Assembly (NCBI RefSeq): GCF_030272615.1
Contig: NC_081406.1
Coordinates: 238,814,422 to 238,874,421 of the forward strand
Direction of reading: 5' to 3'
DNA length: 60,000 nt
DNA from: Cryptomeria japonica
Lineage: Eukaryota > Streptophyta > Pinopsida > Cupressales > Cupressaceae
This document shows positions 48,849-59,113 of the stretch, one piece after another. The position numbers and the translations under genes were made by a program. Position 1 is the stretch's first letter, and each line of letters starts with the position of its first letter. The notes below the pieces were generated by a model. That model saw only the letters and a list, made by a program, of their open reading frames with translations, did not search any database and was not told where the DNA came from.

Positions 48849-51654
48849 GTGTCAAGCATAATATTTTAAGTGTAGGATAGTTTGTAGACAGAGGATTTCA
48901 ATTACAATTCAAGGATGGAAAGAGCAAAATCATTAGCAAATCAGGTTTGGAGATTGCAACCGGTACACAGACAAAAGGTAACATCTTTTATTTGAACTCC
49001 GGTGATATGGCATAAGAGGTTCTGTCATGTAAATTTTGATTGCATTATAAAGATTAGTTCAACTAAGGCAGTTAGAGATTTACCTAAGATTGTGAAGCCT
49101 CATAATCTGGAATGTAAAGAATGTCAAATGGGTAAGCAAATCATAACTTCTTTTAAGAGAATGCCTGATAAATCTAATGATTTTCTTGATTTGATTCATA
49201 CTGACCTATGTGGTCCTGCTAATACAAGAAGCTTTCAAAGTGATAGATATTTCATGTTAATCATTGATGACTATTCTAAAATGTTGTGGGTTTCTTTTCT
49301 AAGGGACAAATCTGAAGCCTTTGAGAAATTCAAGATCTTTAAAGCTATGGTTGAGATAGAGACAAGAATGAAAATCAAGTGTCTGAGATCAGATCAAGGT
49401 GGTGAATTCACATCTAGTGAATTTAACAGTTATTGTGATAAAAATGGCATTATGAGATAGTTATCTACACCCTGGACACCTCAACAGAATGGCATTGTGG
49501 AAAGAAAGAACAAAACCATTTTGGATGTAACTAGAAGCATGATGATGGAAGCTAATTTTTCTCATATATATTGGAGAGAAACAATAAGTACAAAATTTTA
49601 TACATTTAACGGAGTTCACATCAAAGGAGATGCTGGAAAAACACCTTATGAATTACGGTTTGGTCATTCCCCTACTCTTAAGTATTTTAGAATCTTTGGA
49701 AGTAAGTGTTATATCAAAAGAGATGATTCCATTGGAAAGTTTGACCCTAGATGTGATGAAGGAATATTTATTGGTTTTTCAACTAAAACCAAAGCATATA
49801 GATGTTATAACAAAATATTGCAGAGAATTGTGGAGAGTGCTAATGTGAAAGTGGATGAGCAGTACAAAGACCAAGCTAAATCTTATGACAGTGAACTGGT
49901 AGTGGAAATGATCATAACTTAACTGGTAGTGCATGTACCAGAATAGAATAATGATCCATTTACCTTAGCATCATCAGAAAACTTAACTGTAACTGAAGAG
50001 CGGCACAGAGAACCTGAAAATCAAAAAACACCAAGGTATGTAAGGCTAAATAATTCTGAAAATCAGATCATTGGAGACAAAAACATGGGAGTTATGACAA
50101 GGAGAAGAGTGGCAAATCAAGAGGTATGTTTCATTTCTCAAATTGAACCAGCATCAGTAGTTGAATATTGTAAAGATGAATGTTGGATGAAAGCTATGGA
50201 AGATGAATTATTTTAGATAGAAAAGAACAATACTTGGACTTTAGTTCCCCAACCTAAAAATAAGAATGTTATTGAAACTAAATGAGGATGGACAAGTTGT
50301 AAGAAACAAGGCTAGATTGGTCTGCAAAGGATATTCTCAGAAAGAAGGAATTGATTATGTTGAAATTTTTGCACCGGTAGCTAGAATTGAATTTGTTAGA
50401 CTATTTCTTGCTTATGCAACCTATAAGAACTACAAGGTCTATCAAATGGATGTTAAGTATGCATTTCTAAATGGAGAACTTGAAGAGGAAGTCTTTATTG
50501 AGCAACCAAATGGATTTTTACTAAAAGATGACAAAAATATGGTTTGCAGATTAAGGAAAGCCCTATATGGATTAAAACAAGCTCCTAGAGCTTGGTATGC
50601 AAGGTTGGATAAGTATCTTTTGAAGCTTGATTTTATAAAAGGTAATGCTGACAGTAACCTATTATAAGATCATGAATGATGATATTCTAATTATTGAAGT
50701 ATTTGTTGATGATATCATTTTTGGAGGTGAATAAAAATTATGCATGGAATTTTCTAACAATATACAGAGTGAATTTGAAATGTCTATGACTGGAGAAATA
50801 AGATTTTTTCTAGGTTTGCAAATTACTCAGACTGACAAAGGCATCTTTACCTGTCAAACTAAGTATCTAAGGGAATTGTTGAAGAAAGTTATTATGGAAA
50901 ATTCTAAACTAGTTAATACTCCTATGGTTACAAGTGAAAAATTATCAATTAAGGATGTATCCCCTTCAGTAAATTCTACAAGATATAAATCCATGATTGG
51001 TGGTTTTCTATATTGAACTCAAACTAGATCGGATATAATGAATGCAGTCAGTATTGTGTCAAGATTTCAAATTAATCCAATAGAAAATCATGAAAGTGCA
51101 ATAAAAAGGATATTCTGGTATTTGTGAGGTACAACTAAATATGGTCTATGGTACCCTAAAGATGATGACTTTACTTTATGTGCATTACAGATGCAGATTG
51201 GGTAGGTGATTTTGATGACCGGAAGAGCACATCCGGTGGAGAATTCTTCCTTGGGAATAAGTTGGCTTCATGGATCAGCAAGAAGCAATCATACATTTCT
51301 TTATCTACTGTTGAAGATGAATATGTTGTAGACGCAACCAATTATACTCAAGTTCTATGGATGAAGCAGATGTTGAAGGTTATACAAATGAGTTTTAATG
51401 ATCCGGTTGTTATCCATTCTAATAACTCTGTAGCTATTGACATATCAAAGAATCTAGTATTTCACTCCAAGACTAAGCACATATCAATCAAGTATAACTT
51501 TTTGAAGGAAAAGGTGGAAGAAAAAGAAGTCAGATTGGTTTATGTGAACACTAAAGGGCATATAGCAGACATCTTCACTAAACCTTTGTCTCGGGACTCA
51601 TTTGAGTATTTGAGAGACAGATTGGGGGTTTATACCCCTCCGGTAGAGACTTAA
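48849..51654 (+). pseudogene. pol: Element A pol, distal part: integrase, RT, RNase H
   Basis: Continues the frame broken at 42251. A TAG (G-stop-F-V-D-R) comes soon after the junction where B has Gln. Part of the GAG-pre-integrase (the L-W of L-W-H-K-R) is lost by a short deletion near 49005. Integrase 49002-49922 includes I-I-D-D-Y-S-K-M-L-W-V, L-R-S-D-Q-G-G-E-F and a UAG at 49458-49460. RT 50266 to about 51016 includes M-D-V-K-Y-A-F-L-N-G and V-F-V-D-D-I-I-F-G (50699). RNase H 51178-51654 includes D-A-D-W-V-G-D-F-D-D-R-K-S-T-S-G-G and ends A-D-I-F-T-K-P-L-S. Several further stops, and frameshifts near 50270, 50660 and 51180. Confidence 0.9.
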
Positions 51655-52019
51655 ATGATGCAGATGTGCATCAGTCTGGTATGCATTATCAGACCTATCT
51701 TTTGCTTCGGATTGATGAATTTATGCTTCTACTCAAGGGGAGTAGTCAGCCTTGAATTTTAGAGTTTTTTATTCTATTTGATTCTTTAGCATTGTTGTCA
51801 AAGGGGGAGGAGTATATGTGAAATACCATTATTATTTATTGATTGCACTCCTTAGGGGGAGTTTGGCGATATTTGGTTTTTTGTTTCAGATTTGGTTCAG
51901 AACCTCATTGATATATCATTTTATGGGAGATTGTTGGCGGTCTTCCATTGGGGGAGACTTGTTTGGCATTTTCTTGGCACTTGGATGTTTTTCACATCTA
52001 GTGTTGCCATCAATGTGGT
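51655..52019 (+). other. Region between pol and 3' LTR of element A with repeated purine tracts
   Basis: Non-coding. G-rich purine runs at about 51736 (caaggggagtag), 51799 (caaagggggaggag), 51852 (taggggga), 51926 (tgggaga) and 51949 (tgggggaga). Unlike in B, the bases directly before the LTR (caatgtggt) are not a good purine tract, so the functional primer of A has decayed or lies further upstream. Confidence 0.7.
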
Positions 52020-53221
52020 TGTTGGCCATATGATGGAATTCATTATGTGTTGCATTGATGTTTTGTCATTGATGTCAACACTTGTTGTTATGGTTGTTTA
52101 CCGGCTTCCGGTAGATGGATTGGATTGGGAAGATAATCAGTTGATTGTCATCGGTATGACCTGGATGATGGAATAAGTTTGTATGGATGGTTCATATGCT
52201 TATGAAGTATGTTTCAGTCAGTTGGTATTGACTTGATGATCAGATGTTATCTTATGTTCTAGTAAGCTTTCTTTATTGATCTGGTAAGGGTTTCACCGGT
52301 AGAGTGTTATTGAAGATCTTTGATGTAATACATAAGTGATGTTAGTGCAGCTTCTAGAAGGGGTTCAGGATGCTGATGGTGATTGTGTATGTGCCTCGAT
52401 TGATTGGTGTCATTGCTTTGGCATGTGTGGATCTAATTTAGGTACGGAGCTATCTAGGTTATGGACCAATTTGCATGTAACATGTTGGTGGATCCTCTGA
52501 TGCGCTTCTGGGATGTTTCATTGATTAGATTATGTTTGTTTGGCCTTAGGCTGACATGTGTTATGATTTTATTTTAGGATTATATAATGGATCTATTGTA
52601 TTATCATTTGTGTGGCCGACCTAATTGGTTAGGTCCCGAGTTGGTATAAATGTATGTAAGATCTCATTGTAGAATAGATATGGGAATGAGCAAGGAGTGA
52701 ATAATGTAATAATCATTTGTAAAGAGGATTTGGTCAATCATAGGTGATCAAGTTGGGTTTATGTAAGAGGGTTTAGGCCTTTGGTATAGAACTTAACCGG
52801 AACTATAATCTGGCATGTTTGATGCTATCACCGGCAGTTCTTCTCTTTGGATTGTAGTCCAAATATCTTGAGGTGGTTGACATATTTGTAGTTAGTGAGA
52901 CTTCACTATGATGAGAAGTGCGTTCTAGACAGTGTGCCTTCCTACATGTGCAAGCCCCTATTGTAATCATATACTTTCTGCAGAAGTATCATCTGAATGT
53001 GGGTAGGGTTTCCCATCGTGGTTTTTCCTCATTGAGGTTTTCCATGTACAAATCATGGTGTTATGTGTTATGGTTGCATGGTATTGATTCTCTGGTTTTC
53101 ATTTATGTTCTAATGCTTAATCAGTTATTCTGGTATAAGATTTTAAGTGCTTTAATTCACATAATATGTTAACAACTAATTCACCCCCCCCCCCCTCAGT
53201 TGTTCACCAGTTATCCTAACA
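52020..53221 (+). repeat. 3' LTR of element A (1202 bp)
   Basis: Starts TGTTGGCCATATGATGG and ends ttatcctaaca. Intact copy of the site where the 5' LTR carries the solo LTR. TATA box 52645-52650. Hairpin arm AACAACTAA (53171-53179) has one G-to-A change against TCAGTTGTT (53196-53204). Confidence 0.94.
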
Positions 53222-55369
53222 ACCACAAATCAACTAGCCGAAGAGACCTTGATACTTAAATCTCTCAAACAACTAATTGAAACACAAAGAAAAATGCCAT
53301 CACATAAACACCAATAATTACATAAAAGAGCAAAGATGACATCATCCATGAACCAGGAATAGTAAAACTATGAGTTCATGAGAGGAAGAAGAGAGAGAAC
53401 ATGAATACACACTCTAGTGATCCATAAGAAGAAAGGCGAACAAAAGGAACCATGGACATCTTTCCCCTAGAACTTTTCTCAGTGATCCATGTAAGGGAGG
53501 AGAGTGAGAACACCGTTAGTTCCACTCAACCTCGTGCGTGTGTGTGCAAGTGAGGTTCGAAGCTCCTCATAGGAGTCTATGCCCAAGTATGTTACAACCT
53601 ATATAAGATGTATAGTACAAATGTTAAGAAAGGCATGACATCTCTCTCTAAGAGACTATGCTCTCATTCAGAGAATAATCACCCTGCATAAGAGAAAAGT
53701 GGTGACATCTCTCTCTAAGGAGCTTCCCTTTGGTTCTAAGAATGACCCACTGTATAAGAGAAAAGTGGTGACATCTCACTCTAAAAGGATGCCCTCTAGT
53801 TCCAAGAATGACCCACTGTATAAGAGAGAAGTGGTGACATCTCTCTCTAAGAGGTTACCCTCTGGTTCTGAGAATGACCCATTGTATAAGAGAAAAGTGG
53901 TAACATCTCCCTCTAAGAGTCTTCCCTCCGGTTCCAAGAATGACCCACTATATAAGAGATACAATGTGCAAGAAATATAATACAAAAGGAGCAGTGTAGG
54001 TTCTCCCCCCTTAAGATGTCAATGTAGTTTAATGTTGATATCTTAAGGAAAGTAGAACAAGGATACCTACCTTTGACACCAAGAAGATATCCATCATGCA
54101 ACAATTTCATAAATCCAAGCAAGAGAGGGAATACTCTTCAAGCAAGGATAAGATAGTTGAAAAGAGATATCTTTCTATAAGTGGAAAGGAGATCCTTGGA
54201 GGAGAAGAGATATTTGCTCAAAACACATCTACCTCCAAGAGGAGTTGTCTTAGATAAATATAACATCTTCTAGAACAAAGCATAGAAGAGAACAAGAATT
54301 AAATCCTTCCTCCTATTGCTAGGTGAAAGGGATTCTTGATGAAGGATGACTCACTTTTATCCCAATGGGGATGGGTGAATTTATTATATATGTACATTAC
54401 CAAGTGTGAAATAGCTTATATTCAAGGACTTACACCTCTTGTATAAGAGAGAACCCTTGAGAAAACAACAACAATTTTACACAAGGAATGACATCAAGTT
54501 ATAAAATTCACACCATCCGCAAAATAGGAAAGAGTGGATCCTTAGAGAAAGAGAGAGAAAGAGATATCATTGCCCCCCAAGTGTAGGGAAAATGAGAAGA
54601 GATTACACAATCTTATAGAGAGATATTAAACATAAGAAAATGCACAATGTAAATACATGAACGCATGCAAGAAAAGACATTATTATATGTAAAATACACG
54701 TCTCAAGAAATGGTAATCTTCTAGAGAAGAGAGAAAGAGAATCACATATTCTCGAAGAGGGATTAGTCATAAGAACATACCATTATAAGAAATGATAATC
54801 ACATATAAAAAATGCAGCCCCTAAAAGAAATAATGATAAATGAGATAGAAAGAAAGAGAAAGGAGTGAAATCCTTGCCCCCCAAGTGAGAAGAACGAGGA
54901 GAAGTGTTACACATATTTTAATGGTGATTATTTTCAAGAGATATTCCTTCCTAATGGAACAAATCCTCTCAAGGAAGGGACATGTACTTCAGGAGAGACC
55001 ATTCCATGCTAGGGGGCATATCATACTTGTGAATAACCGAAACCATAGAAGAGGTAAGTTTTCCAAGAGAATGAAGGCAAGAGAAGAAGTGGATTACTCA
55101 TTAAAGATGCTCCTCTCCAAGAAAAGATGAAAACCAAAGAACAATTATATTCTCACATAAGAATAACTCTATGAAAGAAAGGAGATCTAATAACGAATAA
55201 TGCACAAAGATAGAGATAAATCCATAGAAAGAAGAAGGAAAATGAACTTCATGTTGCTACCCCAAGGTATTTAAAACTGAAATAACACCACCACAAATGA
55301 TAAAGAGACCCCAATTAAGTTGGCTACTTATGTCATAGGGTGAAGAGAAACATGAAGAGAAAATAAGTG
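53222..55369 (-). other. Element D internal non-coding region, purine-rich on the plus strand
   Basis: No enzyme ORF. It contains accac (right TSD of A), a 66-bp tandem array (53632-53965) and many agagaaagagag runs. Blocks match the reverse complement of element F in order, so it is the 3' internal part of D, where pol would be expected in an autonomous element. Confidence 0.7.
53632..53965. repeat. 66-bp tandem repeat, about five copies
   Basis: ggtgacatct landmarks at 53701, 53767, 53833 and 53899 are exactly 66 bp apart, with a degraded extra copy on the left (about 53634). The period is a multiple of three, so both strands give ORFs of 22-residue repeats (plus strand: N-D-P-L-Y-K-R). 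The plus-strand ORF is antisense to D and is not considered a gene. Confidence 0.93.
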
Positions 55370-55946
55370 TTAAGGAGCTATGTTTTTGCCAAGAAATACA
55401 ACTAGATATATTGTAAGACAAATTCGTGCAAGATCACAATGCTTTTGAACAAATTTATTAAATGCATGACATTTTCCAAGGGAATGTGAATATGAATCAT
55501 GAAAAATGAAATATTCATCACCTTTCACTTGTTCAAGATTGTTGTTCTGCTTTTTAGGAGGAAAGGAAATGTTCTCATCATATTTCAATCTCCAATAGAT
55601 TCGTGTAGCTAGTCTTTTGGGATGACAAATATGTTTTAATTCATATTTTTGACATGGAAGAGAAAAATTGTTAGAAGAAGAAGGATATTATCCATAATTA
55701 TAATTGTTCCATAGTCTATGCCTTCTTGAATAGATTTCTAAAAATTAGGGCAATCATCGGTATTGTGATCGTGGGTTTGATGAAATGAGCAAAAAGGACT
55801 TTTAGAAGAATAAGCATTCTTGCGGGCTCTTATGATTTGTTGTCTTTGGAGATGATTATGAAATTTTTGGAGCCTAAGGAGTTTTTCCATAGGGAGAGGA
55901 GTCTTGTTTCCTAGGCCTTCTGTAGTAGTTTGTGTGGGAGGGTTTA
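55370..55946 (-). pseudogene. gag: Element D gag, C-terminal part (His/Cys motifs)
   Basis: Minus-strand translation, from the H insertion site downstream: P-T-Q-T-T-T-E-G-L-G, then L-R-L-Q-K-F-H-N-H-L-Q, then PFCSFHQTHDHNTDDCPNF (about 55800-55745), stops, then YFIFHDSYSHSLGKCHAFNKF (about 55525-55460). The two C/F-x-x-F-H-x-x-x-x-H-x-x-x-x-C motifs are of the kind found in plant gypsy gag proteins just before the protease. Stops lie between them, and the ORF ends at 55370. Confidence 0.6.
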
Positions 55947-56466
55947 TGTAGCGTCCTAAATTGTACGCACTTGCTAGGGTGGTACAATTTCACACCTAGT
56001 TTAGCACCCGCCTTGGCGCATTTTGCATTTGCATTGCATTTCCCCTTTAGCACTTAATTAATCAAATTAATTAGGTCTAAGGTTCTATTTCATCATCTCC
56101 CACATCATAAAGTTGGGCCCTTTCATTAAAGTGTGCCCCTTTCATTTTATTCTTCCAATACATCATTTAATCAAAAACCCTAATTAGGTCCTATTTTGAA
56201 CTTGGGGGCTTGATTTCAGGGGTCAAAACATCTCGAAATCAGCTGTAACTTTGGGATTCGCTCTAAAATCATCATATCCAACGGCCCTGAAAATTTGGTG
56301 AAAAGTTGTCGGGACCATGGCGCCCAGAGTGCAACATGGTCCCGGACATTTTTCCCGAAATTTTAGGAGCGCGATCCAATCATAAAATAAAGCTTAACCC
56401 CAAGAAATTGGCGGGAGATTCAATCTCTAGGTCGGCCAAAAGTTGAAATTAAGACCTAGGGTTTCA

Positions 56467-56473
56467 TATATAA
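56467..56473 (+). promoter_or_regulatory. Probable TATA box of LTR H
   Basis: tatataa followed by gagctctctttcttc, about 520 bp from the LTR start. Confidence 0.45.
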
Positions 56474-57083
56474 GAGCTCTCTTTCTTCATTTGAAGGGAT
56501 CCGATTTTCGTTTTCAGGAACCTCATATGCAACGAAAGAGCAGATCTTTGAAGACTTCAATAACATTCAACATCCATCCATCAAGCATTCATCAATTTCA
56601 TTCATTTAGGGCTTGGGAGACATTGAAGAACAATAGGAGATTACCGACTGAAGATTGGCTTGTACTCCTCCCTTGAGGGTTGGGTATGGTTTCATGTTGT
56701 TTTCATGTCTTTGCATAAGCTTCAATATATCCTTTATTCATGCTTTAGATCACTTTGCATCTTGATTTAGAGCATTTACATTATCATTTACAAGCAATTA
56801 GGGTTTACTTTCTAGGTTGCTCTAGTTTGCTTTCTTGCATTTAAGGACCTTGCACACACACTAGGTCTGCACACACAATACATTTTACAATACAACTTGG
56901 CTATTCGTGGAGGTGGAAATCACCGAAGCGGGGGTTTGACTAAGGCAAAACCCTATATAGCCGCCCACCACACCTTTTCAGATATAAGTGCAGGTTTCGA
57001 GATTCGGACGACGCCGCAAGTTGCAGATCCGAAAGAAGCAGACGGAGACCGAACTTCACACCAAATCTCAGAGCAAAAGACCA

Positions 57084-57177
57084 GGACAGGGGCGTGGGGC
57101 GCCCTGGTCCTGCCAGGACAGGGGCGCTGGGCGCCCTGGTCCCTGGGACAGGGGCGCTGGGCGCCCTGGTCCTTCTG
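57084..57177. repeat. GC-rich tandem repeat, 30-32 bp, three copies
   Basis: Units start at 57084, 57116 and 57146, each ggacaggggcg followed by gggcgccctggtcc. Arms ggacaggggcgc and gcgccctggtcc within a unit are nearly complementary, so each unit can fold. A partial further relative lies at about 57250-57275. Confidence 0.92.
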
Positions 57178-57608
57178 ACAGCAGTTTTCAGCATTTTTGA
57201 CAGCTTTGCAAAACAGCAGTTTCCGGAGCAGTTTCAGGGGCAGAATCAGGACAGTGGCGCCCGTGCCCCCGTCCCGAACATTTTCAGTCAGATTTTAACT
57301 CCGGGTACGCATTTTCATTCTTGTCTTGTCCTTGTGTTTACAGCTTTCCATTGTTTAAGTTCAATCCTGCAATCTTGTTATTAGTTCATACTTGCACTTT
57401 AGGGTTAAGGATTGAACTTGCATCATTTCATCTTTCAATTGCAACAAAGGAATAGAAATCCTAATAGGTATCCCGTGGCTCTCTCTTCCACAAAAAGAAG
57501 TAGCCAATTGTGTGATACCTCTAGGCTCTTTCGTATTCCACAAGTGTGTGGTTGAAAGTGAGATTAGGGCATGTTTGCTTAGTGTCACTTTTTCCCCCAC
57601 ACAGTTTA

Positions 57609-58264
57609 TAGGGACACGAATTCCTTGTTCAAACTTCCCAAGTCCTTGTCCTCTAAAACCTTTTTTGTTATTATATGAAAGCCAAGACTATAAGAATGTT
57701 GCAAATGACTAGGTGGGGGAATAGGATAATGAATTTATTTAAAATCTGATGTGTAAGGGGGAGTAAAAGGAATTGTAGATGAAGAAGGAATATCATGTGA
57801 AGGGATACTCTCCTTTCTTTCATCATGCTTATCCTTTTTAGGAGATTGGGAATAAACATCTTCATCATCTAAAGGCTCATTTTTACTTATTTGTATATGA
57901 GGAGAAAGATCATTAATAAAATTCATAACATCATCCTCTCTACATATATTTTGATGTTGAAGATAGGTCCTAGGAGAATAAGGAGGGTCTAAAATGTAAG
58001 AATGTTAATATTTTGATTTTTCCCCCCTTTCTCAAGGGTATGTGTATGAGAAGAAGATGGGCCCATGTTTCTTTTTAATGCTTGCTCTCTTTTGAAAAGG
58101 TCATTGGTTGAAGCATTAGCTCTCATCTCATTCACACAAGATATCTTAGGAGAGGTACAAGGATTAGGATCTCTAAGATTGGGATCTACAAAAGCCTTAA
58201 GGTGATTAACATATGAAATGCATTTTGTTAATAACATCACCATAATACCACATAAATGATACAT
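57609..58264 (-). pseudogene. gag: Element D gag, N-terminal part with G-patch-like motif
   Basis: Minus-strand frames: an ATG at 58264 gives a region with N-L-R-D-P-N-P and A-N-A-S-T-N-D-L-F-K-R-E-Q-A-L-K-R; then an acidic/Ser-rich segment (57926-57735) with D-D-E-D-V-Y-S-Q-S-P-K-K-D; then, after frame changes, KKGFRGQGLGKFEQGI (about 57666-57620), a Gly-rich motif like a G-patch. The true start is not fixed. The ORF is cut by solo LTR H at 57608 and continues at 55946. No other function can be assigned. Confidence 0.5.
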
Positions 58265-59113
58265 GAAAGCTTTGAGATCAAATTGAAAAGGAAATGACTT
58301 TCAAATCCTAACAACACAATATGACCAAGTGCTATGAATGAAAAGAAGCAACATGAAATGAAAGAAGCCTTTATCCAATAAATGATTGTAATAAATATAT
58401 GTTAAAAACAATGTAATCATATGTGAAATAGAAAATAAATCTAGTCCATTTATTGCCATTGAAAGTCTCTTAATTTAAATCTTAATTTGCTGAAAAAGAA
58501 GATCTAAAATTAGGACCCTTTTATGAAAATTAATTTAAAAGTTCAGAGTGTTGAAATTTGAATTTGTTTTCAACCTTAAGAGGTGTTAAAATTGATAAAG
58601 TACGCCAATTTCCTAGATTCAAGCAAAAAAATACAGTCAATGCCGACTCCCGAAATTTTGAGAAAAAAGATAGGGACCATGCGTAAGCTATGCACGGTTT
58701 GACCAACTTTTTTCAAAAATTTCAGGGATGATATAAATTACGATTTTATTGTAGAATCCAAAAAAACAGTTGATTTGGAGATGTCTAGATAGGTCAAATT
58801 AGTAGTCAAAGGTTGAAATAGGAGATTCTTAAAAATTAGGGTTGTGTTGTTTAACCACTTAATTTTCAGAATGAAAAGAGATTTGAATTGAAATTTTGAA
58901 ATAGAAATCAGATCTCAAACAAGCAACTAAAATGCTATACTTCACAAGCTTAATTTCCTCAAAATGAAAAAAATTAGGGTTTTCATGCAATTAACCTCTA
59001 AAATTTGCAAAAAGATCAAACTTGGAAATGAAATTTTGAAATTCAAATTGCTATTATTCAAATCTAACAATAAGAAATCATAATTAAGATGTAAGACGTC
59101 AGATTCGCCAAAA
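58265..59113 (-). other. Element D leader between 5' LTR and gag
   Basis: On the minus strand, directly after the 5' LTR end, ttttggcgaatctgacgtc (59113-59095) stands where a primer site should be. TTTGGCG is a common start of plant gypsy primer sites, but the remainder matches no tRNA that I can name. A second ggaccatgcg...acggtt segment (58676-58700) resembles the LTR hairpin zone. No ORF. Confidence 0.5.

Larger units (their letters stand above)
38862..53221 (+). mobile_element. Element A: Ty1/copia retrotransposon with nested insertions (14,360 bp; ~6.97 kb without them)
   Basis: Flanked by accac at 38857-38861 and 53222-53226. 5' LTR 38862-40853, primer site 40856, gag-pol 40912-51654, 3' LTR 52020-53221. 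Element B (42252-48848) splits gag-pol between the protease and GAG-pre-integrase parts, and a solo LTR (39334-40116) splits the 5' LTR. Rejoining D across A gives a block that is contiguous in element F, which confirms both ends. Confidence 0.93.
55947..57603 (+). mobile_element. Solo LTR H (1657 bp) inside element D
   Basis: TSD gttta at 55942-55946 and 57604-57608. Starts TGTAGCGTCCTAAATTG, like LTRs D and F, and ends tttttcccccacaca. Removing it restores the gag frame of D (...P-I-N joined to P-P-T-Q). Probable TATA box tatataa at 56467. It contains a GC-rich tandem array (57084-57177) and a perfect 10-bp inverted repeat CGGGACCATG (56320) / CATGGTCCCG (56345). The short plus- and minus-strand ORFs inside it are by-products. 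Confidence 0.9.

Noticed and set aside
53699-53980. 93-residue ORF with four 22-residue repeats
   Set aside because: It is the translation of a 66-bp tandem DNA repeat, antisense to element D.
56897-57384. GC-rich ORFs with Gly/Pro/Trp repeats on both strands
   Set aside because: By-products of the 30-32-bp tandem repeat inside solo LTR H.
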